Assembly: GCA_025201345.1 (NCBI GenBank)
Contig: JAIXMG010000002.1
Coordinates: 682,001-746,000, forward strand
Length of the DNA stretch: 64,000 nucleotides
Direction: 5' to 3'
Source: Thamnidium elegans
Taxonomy: Eukaryota > Mucoromycota > Mucoromycetes > Mucorales > Mucoraceae
Each line of letters begins with the position of its first letter. The stretch's first letter is position 1. The position numbers and the translations under genes were made by a program. The notes beneath the pieces were generated by a model, which was not told where the DNA came from, made no database searches, and saw only the letters and a program-made list of their open reading frames with translations. This document shows, piece after piece, positions 61,700 to 64,000 of the stretch.

Positions 61700-62154
61700 A
61701 GTTTATGATATCAATTGAGAGTTCTCTTAAAAATAAAAAAGAAAAGGATAAGAAAGAAAAAAAAAACAAGATTGAATACATTTTTTAAAACGGTTCAACT
61801 AAATACCCGTTTAAGGCAAAATAATTTAATTAAATTCCTCTTGGGTAGTACAATTTTTGTAAAAAATCCCAATGTGTGTATCACTGTTTGCATTCATCTA
61901 AAAAGACTCGAAGACTATTGGAAGGTAAAAATCGCGCCGACAGTTCCAAATAGCGGGATTTTTATCGTTTAAATATACTAACCAAAGTATTTAACAAGTG
62001 TATATAATAATGTTACGTACTTATAAAGCCACTTTTTTTTTTCAGTTACTCGACAAAAATGTTACCCTATTACCACTTGTAATTCACTTTTTGTAAATAG
62101 TTTAATCTTGTACTTCTCTTAACCTTTAAATCAAGCTCTTTTATTTTATATTTA
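61700..62154. other. Spacer left of the second MITE copy
   Basis: Promoter side of the YTP1-like gene (minus). AT-rich; a Lys-rich plus frame at 61715-61972 translates A runs and has no family. No gene supported. Confidence 0.45.
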
Positions 62155-62310
62155 CTCTTTATTTTATATTTACTCTTTATTTTATTTTGTATCTGAATTT
62201 CCTCGGATCTTACTTTCCATTGTACTTTTTACCTAAGTCGTTCTACTTATAAAACAGGAACCGGTACTTAATTTTCCTATTGTTATCCTCTTTTTACATT
62301 TTACCGCATC
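62155..62310. mobile_element. Truncated MITE (copy 2)
   Basis: Bases 62178-62260 match the core and right arm of the element at 45285-45500 (shared blocks include TTTATTTTATTTTGTA, GGATCTTACTTTCCATTGTA and ACTTATAAAACAGGAAC). The far right, CTCTTTTTACATTTTACCGCATC, matches the reverse complement of copy 1's outer left arm. The left arm is missing and replaced by two 18-base tandem copies of TTTACTCTTTATTTTATA. Divergence of about 15-20 percent suggests an older insertion. Confidence 0.7.
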
Positions 62311-62437
62311 CTTATATAAGAGAACAGTATAAAATATGAGGGGGTTTAACAGATAAACACAGCAAATAAAGAATTGATTCTACAAGTAAAATAAGCTAAT
62401 GTGTTTAGAATAAAGACGCACTGATAAAGGGACAGAT

Positions 62438-62991
62438 TTATTTAATTGTAAGATAAGAATGAAAAAAAGAAATTTGTTTCTCAACAACTATAATAGAATA
62501 AGTTACTCTTGGAGAGAAATCACCCATACAACAATAAACAAAAGCCAAAGCTAAACTAGCAATAGTTAAACATCTAAAGCTATAGTATAAAATATCCAAT
62601 ACAGCAATTATATTTAAAAAAAAATTCCTATTACGAACATTTATACGAGACCGTTGATTTTGTGAGATGATTTGAGCGAGATTAATGATGGTTGGATTTC
62701 TTTGACCCCGTGGTAAGTTTTCGTTTTCAAGAATTTCGAAAAAGTTGAGTGGAAGAGTAATATAGTTTAATGAGTAACCTTCAATCTCCGTAGGAAAAGG
62801 TAGGGCTTGTCGCGCAGGTCTGGGCTCACGATTGATGTTTCCAGCTCTGTGTGCTGCAAGTTCACCAGCGTCAGCAAATTCTCTTCTACATGTAAAACAT
62901 ACGTCTATTATAAAGTAGATATTTTTTTTTAAAAAAAAAGATATTGGATACAAATTTAAATTCTTTACTTACTATCTGGTAAATTATCCAT
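62438..62991 (-). CDS. Small protein with a Cys/His motif and hydrophobic C-terminal half, unknown
   Basis: Two minus-strand exons, 62991-62973 (only MDNLPD plus one base) and 62904-62438; 161 residues. The N-terminal part DNVCFTCRREFADAGELAAHRAG looks like the first half of a C2H2 finger (C-x2-C-x12-H) without its second His. The C-terminal 60 residues are hydrophobic with Cys (DILYYSFRCLTIASLALAFVYCC), probably one or two membrane segments. I do not recognise the family. The splice joint gives a sensible start, but a further intron in the Asn/Phe-rich part (about 62600-62620) cannot be excluded. Confidence 0.5.
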
Positions 62992-63456
62992 TCCAATGTT
63001 TAGTTTAATACGTTTTATAAAAGAAAAAAAAATTGAGATAGAGAGAGAGAGAGCTCTTTATATATTTATATATAAATGCGATATTGAACAATAAAAGTTA
63101 TATTTATTATCCTTATTGTTTATAAATAAAAGTAAATATAGAGTATAGCTAAGTTGTAATTAACATTTGAGCATAATAAATTGGAGTTTTTTTTTTTACT
63201 ATCTCTACGACGAGCGATAGTGTAGGATACTCCATCGCTAATAAGTGACATTTGATCGATGTCTGTACAGACTGGCCTATGAAACAACTGGCTAGAAGCA
63301 TTATGACACCGTAAACTTTCAATATGTTGCTATGCAGCGGTATCAAGAGCGAGCCAAGTATATTTGAACTAAAGACCTTTTCTAAGAGGTTTTGTAAAAT
63401 CCTTCGTTAAGAAAAACCAACTTTAATATGAATATAAACCACTTTGAAAAAAAAAT
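62992..63456. other. Spacer, no gene supported
   Basis: AT-rich with (GA)n at 63040-63052 and (TA)n. The minus frame 63149-63346 is Ile/Leu/Ser-rich with no family and is not called. Confidence 0.4.
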
Positions 63457-64000
63457 TTATTCAAACATAATTTGCGCAGTTACTCTCTTATGAGTAAATA
63501 ATATTTTTTTAAGGGATGTTGAGTTTTCCACCATGTTAAATATTTGCTCTGAATTTGCAATTGAGTCTATATGTCTTAGGTCAATCGATTTTAAGTGCTT
63601 TAGGCTTTTTATCAAAATTTTAAATGACATTGGCTTGGCTTTATTACACCACTGTAGAACAACACCTTCCAATCTAGGTAAACCATGAGCTATATTTTCT
63701 ATTGTTTGGCTGTTAACCCAAGCACAGTAAGAAAGGTCGAGGTATATCATCCGTGATGATAAAAACGGCCAAGTGATCATTGCTTCCAAGTGATTGCATG
63801 TATCTATGGCTGTGCAGGGTTTTATCATGGTATTGCTTAAATTAAGTATCTTTAATTTATAGTGGTTCGCTTGTCCAATGCAATCTAATATACCCGTAGA
63901 CAATGTACAATCCGCCAATATTAATGTATCCAAATTATGCAAATTGTTCTTTATCAACTCTAATATATTGCTAGGCGATAAATGTATACATTTGGATAAA
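63457..64000 (-). CDS. Leucine-rich repeat protein, C-terminal part (partial)
   Basis: The minus-strand frame is open from the window edge to the stop at 63459-63457, about 180 residues. It shows LRRs of the Cys-containing/AMN1-F-box type: LDTLILADCTLSTGILD, LKILNLSNTMIK, MIYLDLSYCAWVNSQTIENI, LEGVVLQWCNKAK and LKSIDLRHIDSIANSEQI. The codons upstream of 63957 (to base 64000) continue without a stop (SPSNILELIKN), so the start is outside the window. Such proteins are usually SCF substrate receptors; an F-box cannot be checked here. Confidence 0.7.
   Translation of the reverse strand, partial: LSKCIHLSPSNILELIKNNLHNLDTLILADCTLSTGILDCIGQANHYKLKILNLSNTMIKPCTAIDTCNHLEAMITWPFLSSRMIYLDLSYCAWVNSQTIENIAHGLPRLEGVVLQWCNKAKPMSFKILIKSLKHLKSIDLRHIDSIANSEQIFNMVENSTSLKKILFTHKRVTAQIMFE

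Overview
This is nuclear DNA of an early-diverging filamentous fungus, most likely a member of the Mucorales (Mucoromycota). The evidence is strong AT richness with long homopolymer A/T tracts, many short introns (about 50-80 bases, GT..AG, often with a CTAAC/CTAAT-like branch site), a standard eukaryotic gene set, and decayed multi-copy genes of a type I associate with Mucorales. That last association comes from memory, not from a search. All exon borders below were worked out by hand from splice sites and reading-frame phase; each multi-exon model adds up to a whole number of codons.

Layout. 1-170: tail of mitochondrial GatB. 2.2-3.5 kb: OMA1 mitochondrial protease. 3.6-7.3 kb: two spliceosome genes, Cwc21/SRRM2-like (minus) and CTNNBL1 (plus), divergent across 164 bases. 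7.6-8.4 kb: a small basic secreted protein. 10.4-11.5 kb: old yellow enzyme (minus). 13.5-15.6 kb: a coiled-coil protein, then a membrane-anchored cytochrome c peroxidase. 17.5-19.8 kb: glutamine:fructose-6-phosphate aminotransferase (chitin pathway) with a CCGCGG promoter cluster. 21.6-23.6 kb: ATG13, followed at once by an internally deleted Tc1/mariner element. 24-27 kb: gene-poor, with a minisatellite, a long inverted repeat and a decayed gene. 27.2-28.8 kb: a membrane or GPI-anchored HExxH protein. 28.9-32.1 kb: SYO1/HEATR3 ribosomal-protein import adaptor. 33.2-34.7 kb: UNC93-like transporter. 36.7-37.2 kb: CipC/DUF3759 protein. 39.9-42.0 kb: WRKY/GCM1-like zinc-finger protein. 43.1-44.2 kb: degenerate XPG/FEN-like protein. 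45.3-45.6 kb: a MITE and tRNA-Asp(GTC). 47.0-48.9 kb: PacC/Rim101. 49.3-51.8 kb: PI4P 5-kinase. 52.3-53.0 kb: cysteine-rich protein with a probable frameshift. 53.2-56.8 kb: kinesin-5-like motor and SLM1-like PH protein. 57.0-59.7 kb: CDC48/p97. 60.1-61.7 kb: YTP1-like membrane protein. 62.1-62.3 kb: second MITE copy. 62.4-63.0 kb: small Cys/His membrane protein. 63.5-64.0 kb: an LRR protein running off the window.

Most genes are housekeeping and there is no bacterial-style operon or gene cluster. Three functional neighbourhoods stand out: the divergent spliceosome pair; the PIP2 producer (PIP5K) lying about 3.5 kb from a PIP2-binding SLM1-like protein; and the closely packed SLM1-kinesin pair. 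I found no convincing wholly new system. The best leads are the WRKY-like regulator, the nuclease-fold protein lacking several catalytic acids, the cytochrome c peroxidase with Glu in place of the proximal Asp, the start codon split by an intron, and the small transposon relics.
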